From Nocardioides sp. YR527 (GTDB lineage Bacteria; Actinomycetota; Actinomycetes; Propionibacteriales; Nocardioidaceae), in assembly GCF_900101045.1 (NCBI RefSeq), contig NZ_FNFN01000008.1, forward strand, positions 186,001 to 250,000: a DNA stretch of 64,000 bases. Reading direction: 5' to 3'. The notes beneath the pieces are model-generated. The model was given only the letters and a program-made list of their open reading frames with translations, was not told the DNA's origin and ran no database searches. A program made the position numbers and the translations under genes. Below are positions 1-7,549 of this stretch, in pieces; positions within the stretch are counted from its first letter, which is position 1, and each line of letters begins with the position of its first letter.

Positions 1-701
1 CCGGCGACGTGGTGGCCACGAAGACGGTCAACGCCGGGAAGGTGTTCTTCGCCGCCGGCAGCGTCGGCACGAGCAAGCTGCTGGTGAAGATGAAAGCGAC
101 CGGCGCGCTGCCCGCGTTGAACGGCGACGTCGGTCAGGGATGGGGCGACAACGGCAACGTCATGTGCGGACGTGCCAACCACGTGTGGGACCCGACCGGT
201 GACGTGCAGTCGACGATCCCGTGCTCGGGCATCGACAACTGGGACGCCGGCGGCGCCTTCGCCGAGGTCGCGCCGCTGCCCGCCGGGCTCGAGACGTTCG
301 CGTCCTTCTATCTCGCGATCACCAAGACCACCCGCCGGGCAGCCTTCACCTACAACTCCGGCACCGGCAACGTCGACCTGTCCTGGCAGACCGCGTGGAA
401 GCAGGACTCCATCACGATGGCGAAGACCATCTTCGACAAGATCAACCAGAAGGAGGGGACGATCTACCGCACCGATCTCTTCGGCACCAACAAGATCTGG
501 GGCGACCACCTGACCTACCACCCGCTCGGCGGCGCCGTCCTGAACAAGGCGACGGACAACTACGGCCGGCTGCACGGTTACAACGGTCTCTACGTCATCG
601 ACGGCGCGCTCATCCCCGGCAACACCAGCGTCAACCCGTTCGTCACGATCACCGCCCTCGCGGAGCGGAACATCGAGCGGATCATCGCCACCGACCTCTG
701 A
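1..701 (+). CDS. Cholesterol oxidase, C-terminal part (gene truncated by the window edge)
   Basis: This is the last 232 codons of a GMC-type FAD-dependent cholesterol oxidase, which oxidises cholesterol to cholest-5-en-3-one and isomerises it to cholest-4-en-3-one. The reading frame is open from base 3, and the true start lies outside the window. Recognisable stretches include AAGSVGTSKLLV, GWGDNGN, the substrate-domain LPAGLET...YLAIT, KINQKEGTIYRTDLFG, and the C-terminal GMC block with YHPLGG (catalytic His) and GNTSVNPFVTITALAERN (the Asn-Pro of the active site). These match my memory of the Streptomyces/Brevibacterium secreted enzyme closely. A strong hairpin follows the stop. The signal peptide and FAD-binding GxGxxG cannot be checked because they lie upstream. 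Confidence 0.93.
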   Translation, partial: GDVVATKTVNAGKVFFAAGSVGTSKLLVKMKATGALPALNGDVGQGWGDNGNVMCGRANHVWDPTGDVQSTIPCSGIDNWDAGGAFAEVAPLPAGLETFASFYLAITKTTRRAAFTYNSGTGNVDLSWQTAWKQDSITMAKTIFDKINQKEGTIYRTDLFGTNKIWGDHLTYHPLGGAVLNKATDNYGRLHGYNGLYVIDGALIPGNTSVNPFVTITALAERNIERIIATDL

Positions 702-724
702 TCGGAGGCGAGGTGCAAAAGTAG

Positions 725-761
725 GACCGGCCAGTCCGAGGGTTTCTCGGACTGGCCGGTC
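725..761 (+). terminator. Terminator of the cholesterol oxidase gene
   Basis: A perfect 16-bp inverted repeat (725-740 with 746-761) around a 5-base GGTTT loop begins 24 bases after the cholesterol oxidase stop. The T-tract is weak, as is common in high-GC actinobacteria. The next gene converges from the other strand, so the hairpin may act in both directions. Confidence 0.75.
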
Positions 762-812
762 ATCTTCCACACCCGCGATCAGAGGGGTGAGGTCTGGGGT
801 CCCATCGGGGAC

Positions 813-1007
813 TTACAGCGCGCGGGCAAGGGCCAGCTTCGCCTGGACGGCGGCTCGCTCGGCCTTGCGGCCCAGGCGAGCGGCCTTGACGAGGGCATGG
901 CCTCGCCGCAGTTCACGCGCCTCTCCCAGGCGCGCGGACATTTGCGCGCGCGCCAGGTCTTCGTAAAGCAAGTTCATCTGAGTGCTCCGTACTCGGTTGG
1001 TGTTCAT
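813..1007 (-). CDS. Small basic alpha-helical protein downstream of whiB7
   Basis: This is a 64-residue protein of unknown function. The start is the ATG at 1007, preceded by AAGGA nine bases upstream; a longer reading frame exists but lacks this ribosome site. The sequence is rich in Ala, Arg, Leu and Glu with no Cys or membrane segment. It looks like one or two amphipathic helices (LLYEDLARAQMSARLGEA, then a basic AARLGRKAERAAVQAKLALA tail). It lies 133 bp downstream of whiB7 on the same strand, so it may belong to the same transcript. Similar short helical proteins are common in actinobacteria, but I cannot name a family. Confidence 0.55.
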   Translation of the reverse strand: MNTNRVRSTQMNLLYEDLARAQMSARLGEARELRRGHALVKAARLGRKAERAAVQAKLALARAL

Positions 1008-1140
1008 GTCTGGTGGTCCTTCTTCTTCGGATGCCGACCCTGTGGTCAGCGGGCTCCTGCGCCCATGGTCATCACGATCGTGTTCATAGCTGTTGCCTCT
1101 CGTCGTTGAACGGCTGCTGGTGTTGATGGTGTTCGGTTGC

Positions 1141-1440
1141 TCAGGCGGCGTCCTTGCGGGGCCGGCCACGGGGCCGCTTGCGGGGGATCACCTTCCCCTG
1201 CAGGAGCAGCTGGCCGCCCCAGACGCCCCAGGGCTCACGCCGGTCGAGGGCGCTGGCGAGGCAGAGCGGCTGCACGGGGCAGGTCGCGCAGAGCGCCTTG
1301 GCGAACTCGACGTCGGCAGGAGACTCGGCGAACCACAGCTCGGGGTTGTTGGCCCGGCAGGGCAGCTGGTCCTCGTCGTAGCGGTTGGCGCGGTCGTGGA
1401 GAACGCCGAGAGTGACCTCGGGCTCGAGAATGCTGGTCAT
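1141..1440 (-). CDS. whiB7: WhiB7-family iron-sulfur transcription factor
   Basis: This is a 99-residue Wbl protein. The four cluster-binding cysteines are C28, C51, C54 and C60 (C-X22-C-X2-C-X5-C). The EPWGVWGG turn is at 69-76. The C-terminus carries a basic AT-hook, RKRPRGRPRK (87-96), which within the Wbl family marks WhiB7/WblC. By family knowledge it binds the primary sigma factor and activates intrinsic antibiotic-resistance genes after ribosome inhibition. The start is the ATG at 1440, with a near-consensus AAAGGAGG ribosome site. The neighbours uvrD2, mrx1 and nudC follow the order I remember around M. tuberculosis whiB7. An intrinsic terminator 46 nt before the start and an 80-codon leader ORF suggest control by attenuation. 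Confidence 0.93.
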   Translation of the reverse strand: MTSILEPEVTLGVLHDRANRYDEDQLPCRANNPELWFAESPADVEFAKALCATCPVQPLCLASALDRREPWGVWGGQLLLQGKVIPRKRPRGRPRKDAA

Positions 1441-1485
1441 ATGTACACCTCCTTTGTGACTGATCGCGGGTTTTGAGAAACAGAA

Positions 1486-1520
1486 AGGCCGCGGATCCCG
1501 GGTTTCGGGTTCCGCGGCCT
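1486..1520 (-). terminator. whiB7 leader attenuator (intrinsic terminator)
   Basis: On the minus strand a 10-bp perfect stem (1511-1520 with 1486-1495) is extended by CCCG/CGGG around a short AAACC loop. It is followed at once by the T-rich run TTTCTGTTTCTC. It lies 46 nt before the whiB7 ATG and after the leader ORF, the classical position of a transcription attenuator. Confidence 0.8.
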
Positions 1521-1568
1521 GGAGGCTGCTGTGACTACGTGGTTCTACGTAGTCGGACAGCTCCAGGC
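1517..1568 (-). promoter_or_regulatory. Candidate antiterminator of the whiB7 leader
   Basis: GCCTGGAG at 1517-1524 is complementary to CTCCAGGC at 1561-1568, and the pairing extends by three more base pairs past one bulged base. The stem would enclose a second, perfect 8-bp hairpin (1533-1540 with 1547-1554) that contains the stop codon of the leader ORF. The right-hand partner overlaps the first bases of the terminator stem, so the two structures exclude each other. A ribosome finishing the leader ORF would cover the antiterminator and favour the terminator. A ribosome stalled or absent upstream would allow antitermination. Confidence 0.6.
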
Positions 1569-1787
1569 TCGAATCCCGTGGGACTTGACCTTGATGGCAT
1601 CCGCCTGCGGGGACACGAGTCCCTCGACGCGCATGCCGTAACCGGCGCCCATAAAGGCACCAGCAGCCGGGGTGGCCCACTTCGGGCTCTGACCGATCAG
1701 AGTGAACAGCGGGCTCGACAGCTCGGGGTGGCCGCACGCGGACATGGCGATGCCATTGATCGGCGTCTTGATCTGGTTGATCTTCAC
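1545..1787 (-). CDS. Leader ORF (80 codons) upstream of whiB7
   Basis: This 80-residue ORF has a strong ribosome site (GAAGGAGG) seven bases before a GTG at 1787. A GTG at 1796 overlaps that site and is unlikely. I recognise no family. The peptide starts with a polar MKINQIKTP, has a Gly/Ala-rich middle (ATPAAGAFMGAGYG), contains Cys residues at SACGHPEL and AWSCPTT, and is not an obvious membrane protein. It ends 104 nt before whiB7, inside a small hairpin that is part of the candidate antiterminator. By analogy with the shorter uORFs known in mycobacterial and Streptomyces whiB7/wblC leaders, it is probably a regulatory leader peptide, though a separate function is possible. Confidence 0.6.
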   Translation of the reverse strand: MKINQIKTPINGIAMSACGHPELSSPLFTLIGQSPKWATPAAGAFMGAGYGMRVEGLVSPQADAIKVKSHGIRAWSCPTT

Positions 1788-1925
1788 TGGGGCCACCTCC
1801 TTCGGGGCTGTCGGGCGCGCCTCATCGGCGCGCGGCTTTACTTGATGAAGGAACAGTAACCGGCCGGGCAGGCCGGCCGCAAACGATTAAACCCGTTGAT
1901 TTCGACGAATTTTCGTGAAGGACTT
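1788..1925 (-). promoter_or_regulatory. whiB7 promoter and start of its leader
   Basis: This gap between uvrD2 and the leader ORF must hold the whiB7 promoter. On the minus strand an AT-rich stretch (AAATCAACGGGTTTAATCG) lies just before a possible -35 TTGCGG, 17 bp ahead of TTACTG. An AT-rich block next to the -35 is the kind of site known for WhiB7-SigA promoters, which would fit autoregulation. A small GCGCGCC/GGCGCGC hairpin (1815-1833) lies before the leader ORF ribosome site. The promoter assignment is tentative. Confidence 0.35.
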
Positions 1926-3995
1926 CTACGCCTCGGCCGAGATCACCCGAAGGACTTCCGAGCCGTACGTCTCCACCTTGCTGCGGCCGATGCCGGCGAT
2001 GCGCTGCAGATCCTGGAGCGTGCCCGGCTTCTGTTCGGCGATCTGCTCCAGGGTCGCATCGGTGAAGACCACGAACGCCGGCTTGCGAATCTCCTCGGCG
2101 GTCTCCTTGCGCCACTGCTTCAGCCGGTCGTAGAGCCCCTCGTCGTAAGGTGCGTCGCAGCCCTCGTGGCGGCCCATCCGCTTCTCCGCCGCCGAGCCGA
2201 GCGGCCCGCCGCAGGCCTTGCACATCCGCGCCTTCCCTGAGCCGGGGCGCCGGGAAGGCGCCGCGGACCGAGCCGGTCGCAGCGGGTCGAGGAATCGCGA
2301 CGGCCTGCGCCGCGCGGCCTGGCCCGGCTGACGCGCCAGCGCCCAGGACAGGGTCAGGTCGACCCGCGCCCGGGTGAGGCCGACGTAGAGCAGCCGCCGC
2401 TCCTCCTCGATCTCGGCCGGGGTCGGCTCCTCGCCACGGAGGATGAACGGCATCGTGCCGTCCTGGAGGCCGACCAGGAACACCGAGTCCCACTCCAGCC
2501 CCTTGGCGGCGTGGAACGTCGCCAAGGTCACTCCCGACGGCACCGGTGCGTGCTGCTCGGCCGCGCGGCGGTCGAGCTCGGCGACGAGGCCGGCCAGGTC
2601 GCCGCCGGCCGCGGAGAAGGTGCGCGCCTGGTCGATCAGCGCCTGCCACGACTCCCAGCGATCGCGGGTCTGTCCCCGGCCCTCGGGCGGCTCGGAGGTC
2701 CAGCCCATCCCCGCCAGGATCCCGTGGACCGACTCCAGCAGCTCGTCACCGATCACGGCGCCCTGACCGCCGCGCGCCGCGCCGCGGATCCGGGTCACCG
2801 CCTCGCGGACCTCGGGCCGGTCGAAGAACCGGGCGGCGCCGCGCAGGACGTACGGGATCCGGCGGGCGGTGAGCGCGTCCTCGTAGGCCTCCGACTGAGC
2901 GTTGATCCGGAACAGGATCGCCATCTCGTTGTAGGGCTTGCCGCCCTGGTGCAGACGCAGGACCTCGGCGGCGACGCCCTCGGCCTCGGCGACCTCGTCG
3001 GGCTGCTCGACGTGCTCGACGGCGGGCCCGGAGTCGCGCTGGGCCTGGAGCTGGACACCAGCGCTCGGCGTACCCTCCAGGACCTTGTTGGCGGCCTTCA
3101 CGACCTGCGGCGAGGAGCGGTAGTTGCGGACCAGCTCGACCGAGGTGGCACCGGGGTGCTTCTTCGGGAAGTCACGCAGGTAGGCGGCGTCGGCGCCGGC
3201 GAAGGTGTAGATCGTCTGCGCCGGGTCGCCGACGACACAGAGCTCGCTGCGCCCGCCCAGCCACAGGTCGAGCAGCGCCGACTGCAGCGGCGAGACGTCT
3301 TGGAACTCGTCGACGGTGAACCACTTGTACTGCCGCCTGACCTGCGCCGCGACGCGCTCGTCGTGCTCCAGCAGGCCGGCGGTCAGGAGCAGCACGTCCT
3401 CCATGTCCATGCGCGCCTGGGTGCGCTTGACGTCCTCGTAGGCCGCATAGATGTGTCCCACCATCGACGGCGTCAGACCGCCGACCTCACGGCCGCGCGC
3501 CTCCGCCGACTTCGAGTAGTCGTCGGGGTGGACGTTGGAGACCTTCGACCACTCGATCTCCGAGGCCAGGTCACGCGCCTGGGCCTGGTCGACGTTGATC
3601 CGCTGGCGCTGCGCGGCCGCGCGGATCAGCGGGATCTTCGACTCGGTCAGATTGGGCAGCTCGGTGCCGTAGACCTTGGGCCAGAAGAACCGCAGCTGGC
3701 GCAGGGCGGCGGAGTGGAAGGTGCGCGCCTGGACCGCGCCGGCGCCCATCGCGCGCAGCCGCTGCCGCATCTCCCCCGCGGCCCGGGTGGTGAAGGTGAC
3801 CGCGAGGACCTCCTGCGGCGCGTAGACACCGGTGGCGACGCCGTAGGCGATCCGGTGGGTGATCGCCCGGGTCTTGCCGGTCCCCGCGCCCGCCAGCACC
3901 CGGACCGGACCCCGCAGTGCCTCCGCCACCCGGCGTTGCTCAGGGTCGAGGGCGGCGAGGAGGGACTCGGGGGTCATGGGCGGGGCGGGGTTCAA
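1926..3995 (-). CDS. uvrD2: ATP-dependent DNA helicase UvrD2 (SF1, HRDC domain)
   Basis: A 689-residue superfamily 1 helicase that unwinds DNA 3' to 5' in repair. Visible motifs are Walker A AGAGTGKT (35-42), DEFQD (motif II), GDPAQTIYTFAGA, and a late LLYVGLTRAR (motif VI). The C-terminus has a cysteine motif (CKAC...HEGC) followed by an HRDC domain (TLEQIAEQKPGTLQDLQRIAGIG), the layout of mycobacterial UvrD2. The third metal ligand appears to be His instead of Cys. The start is uncertain: TTG at 3995 has GAGGAG ten bases upstream, while ATG at 3977 has no ribosome site. It is divergent from mrx1, 89 bp away, as in mycobacteria as I recall. Confidence 0.9.
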   Translation of the reverse strand: MNPAPPMTPESLLAALDPEQRRVAEALRGPVRVLAGAGTGKTRAITHRIAYGVATGVYAPQEVLAVTFTTRAAGEMRQRLRAMGAGAVQARTFHSAALRQLRFFWPKVYGTELPNLTESKIPLIRAAAQRQRINVDQAQARDLASEIEWSKVSNVHPDDYSKSAEARGREVGGLTPSMVGHIYAAYEDVKRTQARMDMEDVLLLTAGLLEHDERVAAQVRRQYKWFTVDEFQDVSPLQSALLDLWLGGRSELCVVGDPAQTIYTFAGADAAYLRDFPKKHPGATSVELVRNYRSSPQVVKAANKVLEGTPSAGVQLQAQRDSGPAVEHVEQPDEVAEAEGVAAEVLRLHQGGKPYNEMAILFRINAQSEAYEDALTARRIPYVLRGAARFFDRPEVREAVTRIRGAARGGQGAVIGDELLESVHGILAGMGWTSEPPEGRGQTRDRWESWQALIDQARTFSAAGGDLAGLVAELDRRAAEQHAPVPSGVTLATFHAAKGLEWDSVFLVGLQDGTMPFILRGEEPTPAEIEEERRLLYVGLTRARVDLTLSWALARQPGQAARRRPSRFLDPLRPARSAAPSRRPGSGKARMCKACGGPLGSAAEKRMGRHEGCDAPYDEGLYDRLKQWRKETAEEIRKPAFVVFTDATLEQIAEQKPGTLQDLQRIAGIGRSKVETYGSEVLRVISAEA

Positions 3996-4084
3996 TTGGG
4001 AATGGCTCCTCGGGGTGGGAACGTTGTGCCTTGGAGGCCAACACTATTGGCTCGCACCGACAGTTCTGATGAGGAGATCCCCCG

Positions 4085-4330
4085 ATGAGCAGCTTCACGA
4101 TGTACACCACACCCTGGTGTGGATACTGCCAGCGACTCAAGGGTCAGCTCGGCCGTGAAGACATCACCTTCGACGAGGTCGACATCGAGCAGGTCCCCGA
4201 GGCCGCGCAGATCGTCGAGCAGGTCAACGGCGGCAACCAGACCGTCCCGACCCTCGTCTACGCCGACGGCACCGCGATGACCAACCCGTCGATCGCTCAG
4301 GTCAAGGCCAAGCTCGCCGAGCTGGTCTGA
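4085..4330 (+). CDS. mrx1: Mycoredoxin (glutaredoxin-like, mycothiol-dependent)
   Basis: This 81-residue thioredoxin-fold protein has the active site WCGYC (Cys12, Cys15) and the cis-Pro loop TVPTLVY. Mycoredoxin-1 reduces S-mycothiolated mixed disulfides in the cytoplasm, coupled to mycothiol and mycothiol disulfide reductase. The length and position, between divergent uvrD2 and convergent nudC, match the M. tuberculosis mrx1 locus. GAGGAG eight bases before the ATG supports the start. Its stop lies 6 bp from that of nudC. Confidence 0.92.
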   Translation: MSSFTMYTTPWCGYCQRLKGQLGREDITFDEVDIEQVPEAAQIVEQVNGGNQTVPTLVYADGTAMTNPSIAQVKAKLAELV

Positions 4331-4336
4331 CGCCGG

Positions 4337-5248
4337 TCACCACGAGCCGGGCAGCTCCCCGCCGTACCACTCCTCGACCAGCGAGCGGCTGATCGAGATG
4401 CCGCTGGGCAGCTTGATCTCACCGCTCTTCGCGACCGCGGCGAGCTCCGCGCGGGTGAACCAGCGCGCCTCGCGGATCTCGTCCCCGTCGACCGCGATGT
4501 CGGTCGACGCTGCACGCGCGAAGAAGCCGAGCATCAGGCTGGCCGGCAGCGGCCAGGGCTGGTTGCCGAAGTAGTCGACCTGCCCGACGCGTACGCCGAC
4601 CTCCTCGGCGACCTCGCGACGGACCGCGTCCTCGAGCGACTCGCCCGGCTCGACGAAGCCGGCGAGGGTCGAGAAGTTGGGCGCTGGCCAGCGGGAGTGG
4701 TTGCCGAGCAGGCAACGCTCCTCATCGCTCCCGGGATCCCCCGACGTCACCAGCATGATCACCGCCGGATCGGTGCGGGGGAAGGTCATGTGCCCCTCCG
4801 CGCAGACCAGCTCGTGCCCGGCCGCCCGCGGCTCGAGACCTCCGCCGCAACGCGAGCAGAACCGGGTCGCCCGGTGCCACTCGGCCAGGCCGATCGCGTG
4901 CATCAGGAAGCTCGCCTCGGTCGTGTCGGTGAGCAGCGCGGGGAAGAAGCCGCGCAGGTCACGCCACGTCTCTCCGGCCTCCTCACGGCCGGTGAGCACG
5001 GCGAACCTTGCTCCCTCAGGGGAGTTGCCGAGGAGCAGCCGGATCCCCTCCGGGGAGGCCTCCGGCGTACGCCACCTCACACCGGTCTCGCCTGACGGCT
5101 CGACCCTGTTGCCGGCGACCACGAGAACCCTCGTCGTCTCGGCGGACCAGGCCTTCTCAACCCAGCCGTCGTCGGCGCGCAGTTCGCCGGAGCGGTCGTG
5201 GGGGTTCTGGATGATTCGCAGATGGATGGGCAGCTTCGGGGAGTCCAC
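4337..5248 (-). CDS. nudC: NAD(+) diphosphatase NudC
   Basis: A 303-residue Nudix hydrolase that cleaves NADH/NAD to NMN(H) and AMP and, in other bacteria, can remove NAD caps from RNA. It has a zinc-binding region (CSRCGG...CAEGH), FPRTDPAVI, a full Nudix box (GFVEPGESLEDAVRREVAEE) and the family tag NQPWPLPAS. The frame is open further upstream, but the GTG at 5248 fits the family length. A TAGGCT box ends seven bases before it, so the mRNA is probably leaderless. Only 37 bp separate it from the divergent GT-C-like gene. It converges with mrx1. Confidence 0.9.
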   Translation of the reverse strand: MDSPKLPIHLRIIQNPHDRSGELRADDGWVEKAWSAETTRVLVVAGNRVEPSGETGVRWRTPEASPEGIRLLLGNSPEGARFAVLTGREEAGETWRDLRGFFPALLTDTTEASFLMHAIGLAEWHRATRFCSRCGGGLEPRAAGHELVCAEGHMTFPRTDPAVIMLVTSGDPGSDEERCLLGNHSRWPAPNFSTLAGFVEPGESLEDAVRREVAEEVGVRVGQVDYFGNQPWPLPASLMLGFFARAASTDIAVDGDEIREARWFTRAELAAVAKSGEIKLPSGISISRSLVEEWYGGELPGSW

Positions 5249-5285
5249 CCGGCAGAGCCTATGAGGTGGGTATAAGTTCCGCGGC

Positions 5286-7091
5286 GTGGATCGGTTCTGG
5301 CGCATCGCCGCTGTCGTCTCCGTCGTGGTCGCTCTGGCGATCAACGTCTACATCGCCTGGGGCTCGAGCCTCTCGTTCATGTACGACGAGATCGGCACCG
5401 TCATCCACGGGCGGACCGTTCTCGGGCTCGACTCGCCGCAGCTGAACACCCCCGGCTACTACCCCGGGTGGGGCGTGCTGCTGGCGCCGTTGTGGCTGGT
5501 CACGTCCGACGTCTTCACGTTCTACCGGATGGCGATCGTCGTCGGTCTGGTGATCAGCATGCTCACGATCTGGCCGTTGGCCCGGGTCGCGGTGCGGCTC
5601 AGCGGGGTCACACCGGCGCAGGGTGTGGTCGCCGGCGCCGTCGTGATGGCCCTGCCGCCCCGCGCGATCCAGGCCGACTACATCCTCTCCGAGCGGCTGG
5701 TCACGCTGCTCGTCGTCCTCGCGACCCTGGCGGCGTTCCGGCTCTGGGAGAAGCCGACCTACCGCGGCGTATTCCTGCTCAGCCTGCTCACCGCGCTCGC
5801 GCTCTTCTCCCACGCCCGGATGCAGGTCTTCGTCGCAGCGGTCGCACTGTGGCTGATCTTCTTCCTCGTACGCAAGTGGCAGATCGCCCTCGTCGGGCTG
5901 GTCGCCACCGGCGTGCTCGCCGTGGCCGCCAACAAGGCGGCGCTCTGGTTCCACGCGCAGCTGGTGCCGTGGAAGTTCATCCAGGCGCAGGACTTCTTCG
6001 AGAAGGTCACCCAGGCCAACCCGCGGTACTGGGTCGACACCTTCGCAGGCGAGGCCTGGACGCAGATGGTCGGCAGCTTCGGCGTCGTGGTCGTCGGCCT
6101 GGTCGTGGTCACCGTCTTGTTCTGGAAGGAGCTCCGCTCGCGACAGGTGGGGCCGGCCGGGTTCGTGCTGATCGCGGCGGGGTCGATGTACGTCCTCAGC
6201 TGCCTGAACTGGGGCAACGAGTACTCGCTGTTCACCATGGAGTGGCGGCGCTTCGACTACTGGATCTACGGGCGCTACATCGACCCCGTCTTCGCGGTCC
6301 TCGTGCTGGCCGGGGTCTGCGCGGCGATCCAGGCCGTACGCTCCCGGGCGGTCCTCGTCTGGACCTGGGTGATCGTCGCCGGGATCTCGCTGGTGACCAT
6401 CCTCGTCGTCGCCCCCGACGCGCCCACCTGGGCCTACACCACCCCGGCGCACATCCCCGGCGCGATCCCGTGGTGGTGGGCGCTTCCCGACGGGCAGTTC
6501 CCGCAGCCGGGGCCCATTCCGTCGTTCACCAACGACAACCGCTTCTGGCTGATCGCGACCCTCTGCGCCCTGGTGCCGCTGGCGATCTGGACGCTCCTCG
6601 CGGCTCTCTCCCGGTTCAGCCCTCGGCTGAGCTCACAGACAGCTGACCGAGTGCGCGCAGTGGTCGTCACCGCGCTCGTCCTGGTCGTGGGCACCGCCGG
6701 ATCCGCCGTCGCCGACGTGGCCTCCGACAAGTTCCACGACCGCTTCGACCACGCCACCCCGGTCGTAGACGACCTGCGCTCGATCCTCGCCGAGCACCCC
6801 GACGCGGTCGTCGCCTACGACGAGAACTGCCCTCGCCGCCACTCGGCGATGAACTCCGAGCGCAACTGGCTTATGTGGTGGATGCTCCCGACGATCGTCA
6901 AGCGCGAGTGGGAGTGGGGCGACGACATCGTCTTCTCCTGCCCGAACGGTGAGCCTGCCTTCGTCACCGGTGCCGTGATGCTGCGCGAGCGGCCGTTCCC
7001 GCTTGCGACCGTCTGGATCCTTCCGGGGGATCTGCTGGATTCGCTGCGCGCTTCTGGGGAGTTGCCTGAGGTTGCTCGGGTGGTTGAGTAG
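5286..7091 (+). CDS. Polytopic membrane protein, GT-C glycosyltransferase-like
   Basis: A 601-residue protein with about ten to twelve hydrophobic helices. An acidic pair soon after the first helix (SFMYDEIG) sits where GT-C enzymes such as ArnT/PMT carry their catalytic Asp. The final ~130 residues are mainly hydrophilic, probably an extracytoplasmic domain. Known GT-C proteins transfer sugars from polyprenyl phosphates to lipids, glycans or proteins on the outer membrane face. The substrate cannot be inferred. The GTG start is supported by TAAGTT ending seven bases upstream (leaderless pattern). Downstream lies a highly structured spacer. Confidence 0.6.
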   Translation: MDRFWRIAAVVSVVVALAINVYIAWGSSLSFMYDEIGTVIHGRTVLGLDSPQLNTPGYYPGWGVLLAPLWLVTSDVFTFYRMAIVVGLVISMLTIWPLARVAVRLSGVTPAQGVVAGAVVMALPPRAIQADYILSERLVTLLVVLATLAAFRLWEKPTYRGVFLLSLLTALALFSHARMQVFVAAVALWLIFFLVRKWQIALVGLVATGVLAVAANKAALWFHAQLVPWKFIQAQDFFEKVTQANPRYWVDTFAGEAWTQMVGSFGVVVVGLVVVTVLFWKELRSRQVGPAGFVLIAAGSMYVLSCLNWGNEYSLFTMEWRRFDYWIYGRYIDPVFAVLVLAGVCAAIQAVRSRAVLVWTWVIVAGISLVTILVVAPDAPTWAYTTPAHIPGAIPWWWALPDGQFPQPGPIPSFTNDNRFWLIATLCALVPLAIWTLLAALSRFSPRLSSQTADRVRAVVVTALVLVVGTAGSAVADVASDKFHDRFDHATPVVDDLRSILAEHPDAVVAYDENCPRRHSAMNSERNWLMWWMLPTIVKREWEWGDDIVFSCPNGEPAFVTGAVMLRERPFPLATVWILPGDLLDSLRASGELPEVARVVE

Positions 7092-7120
7092 GGCTCTGTC
7101 TTTGTCAGGGGTTTGCGGGT

Positions 7121-7277
7121 GTGTTTTTGTGGTTGGGGTGGGCCCCCGACCCTGTCTCTGAGGATGTTCTCGCCAGACCCCGGAGTCAAGGACGGCCTAC
7201 GGCCGCCGGCTTCGCCGGTCGCCTTCGGCGATCCTTGACACCGGGGCCCGTCGAGAAAGATTTGGCTGGCTATCGGG
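7121..7277. repeat. Left arm of a ~590-bp compound inverted repeat
   Basis: This ~157-bp segment reappears in reverse complement at 7550-7709 with roughly 85-90% identity by eye. Within it, 7192-7240 holds three consecutive 13-base mini-hairpins with three-base loops (CGGCCTACGGCCG, CCGGCTTCGCCGG, TCGCCTTCGGCGA), framed by TCAAGGA/TCCTTGA. It lies between convergent genes and is non-coding. Similarity of the arms but not the core suggests two inverted copies of an interspersed element, or one folded element. Confidence 0.75.
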
Positions 7278-7549
7278 GCGGCGGCCCGGGTGTGCTCGCG
7301 GGGACCGCTGCGGGCGAGGGGACGGCTTCTCCGGGCGAACGAAATTTCGTTCGCCCCAACTGAGCAGAGCCTCCTCCAGCGGAAAGAAAATTCCTTCCAC
7401 CAACAGAACCCACACCCCGGCCGAGACGACTCAGCAGCGAACGAAAATTCGTTCGCCGACCACCCCACCGACCGACACCAGCGAAGCAATCAACCAGTCC
7501 CAAGCCCGTACCAAACCCAAACTCTCCGCACCAAACCCCTGCCGCCGAC
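7278..7549. repeat. Core of the compound repeat with three related palindromes
   Basis: This is the gene-free core between the two inverted arms. It has a perfect 24-bp palindrome at 7333-7356 (GGGCGAACGAAA with its complement), a related weaker one near 7379-7397 (GGAAAGAAAATTCCTTCC) and a third at 7437-7456 (9-bp arms GCGAACGAA). The shared pattern is GAA-n-GAAA-TTC-n-TTC. The CGAAC and GTTCG half-sites are eight bases apart, so these are not standard four-base-spaced LexA boxes. Short ORFs here are by-products of the repeats. Confidence 0.65.

Noticed and set aside
7333..7456. LexA/SOS boxes
   Set aside because: CGAAC and GTTCG are separated by eight bases instead of four, and no SOS gene is adjacent.
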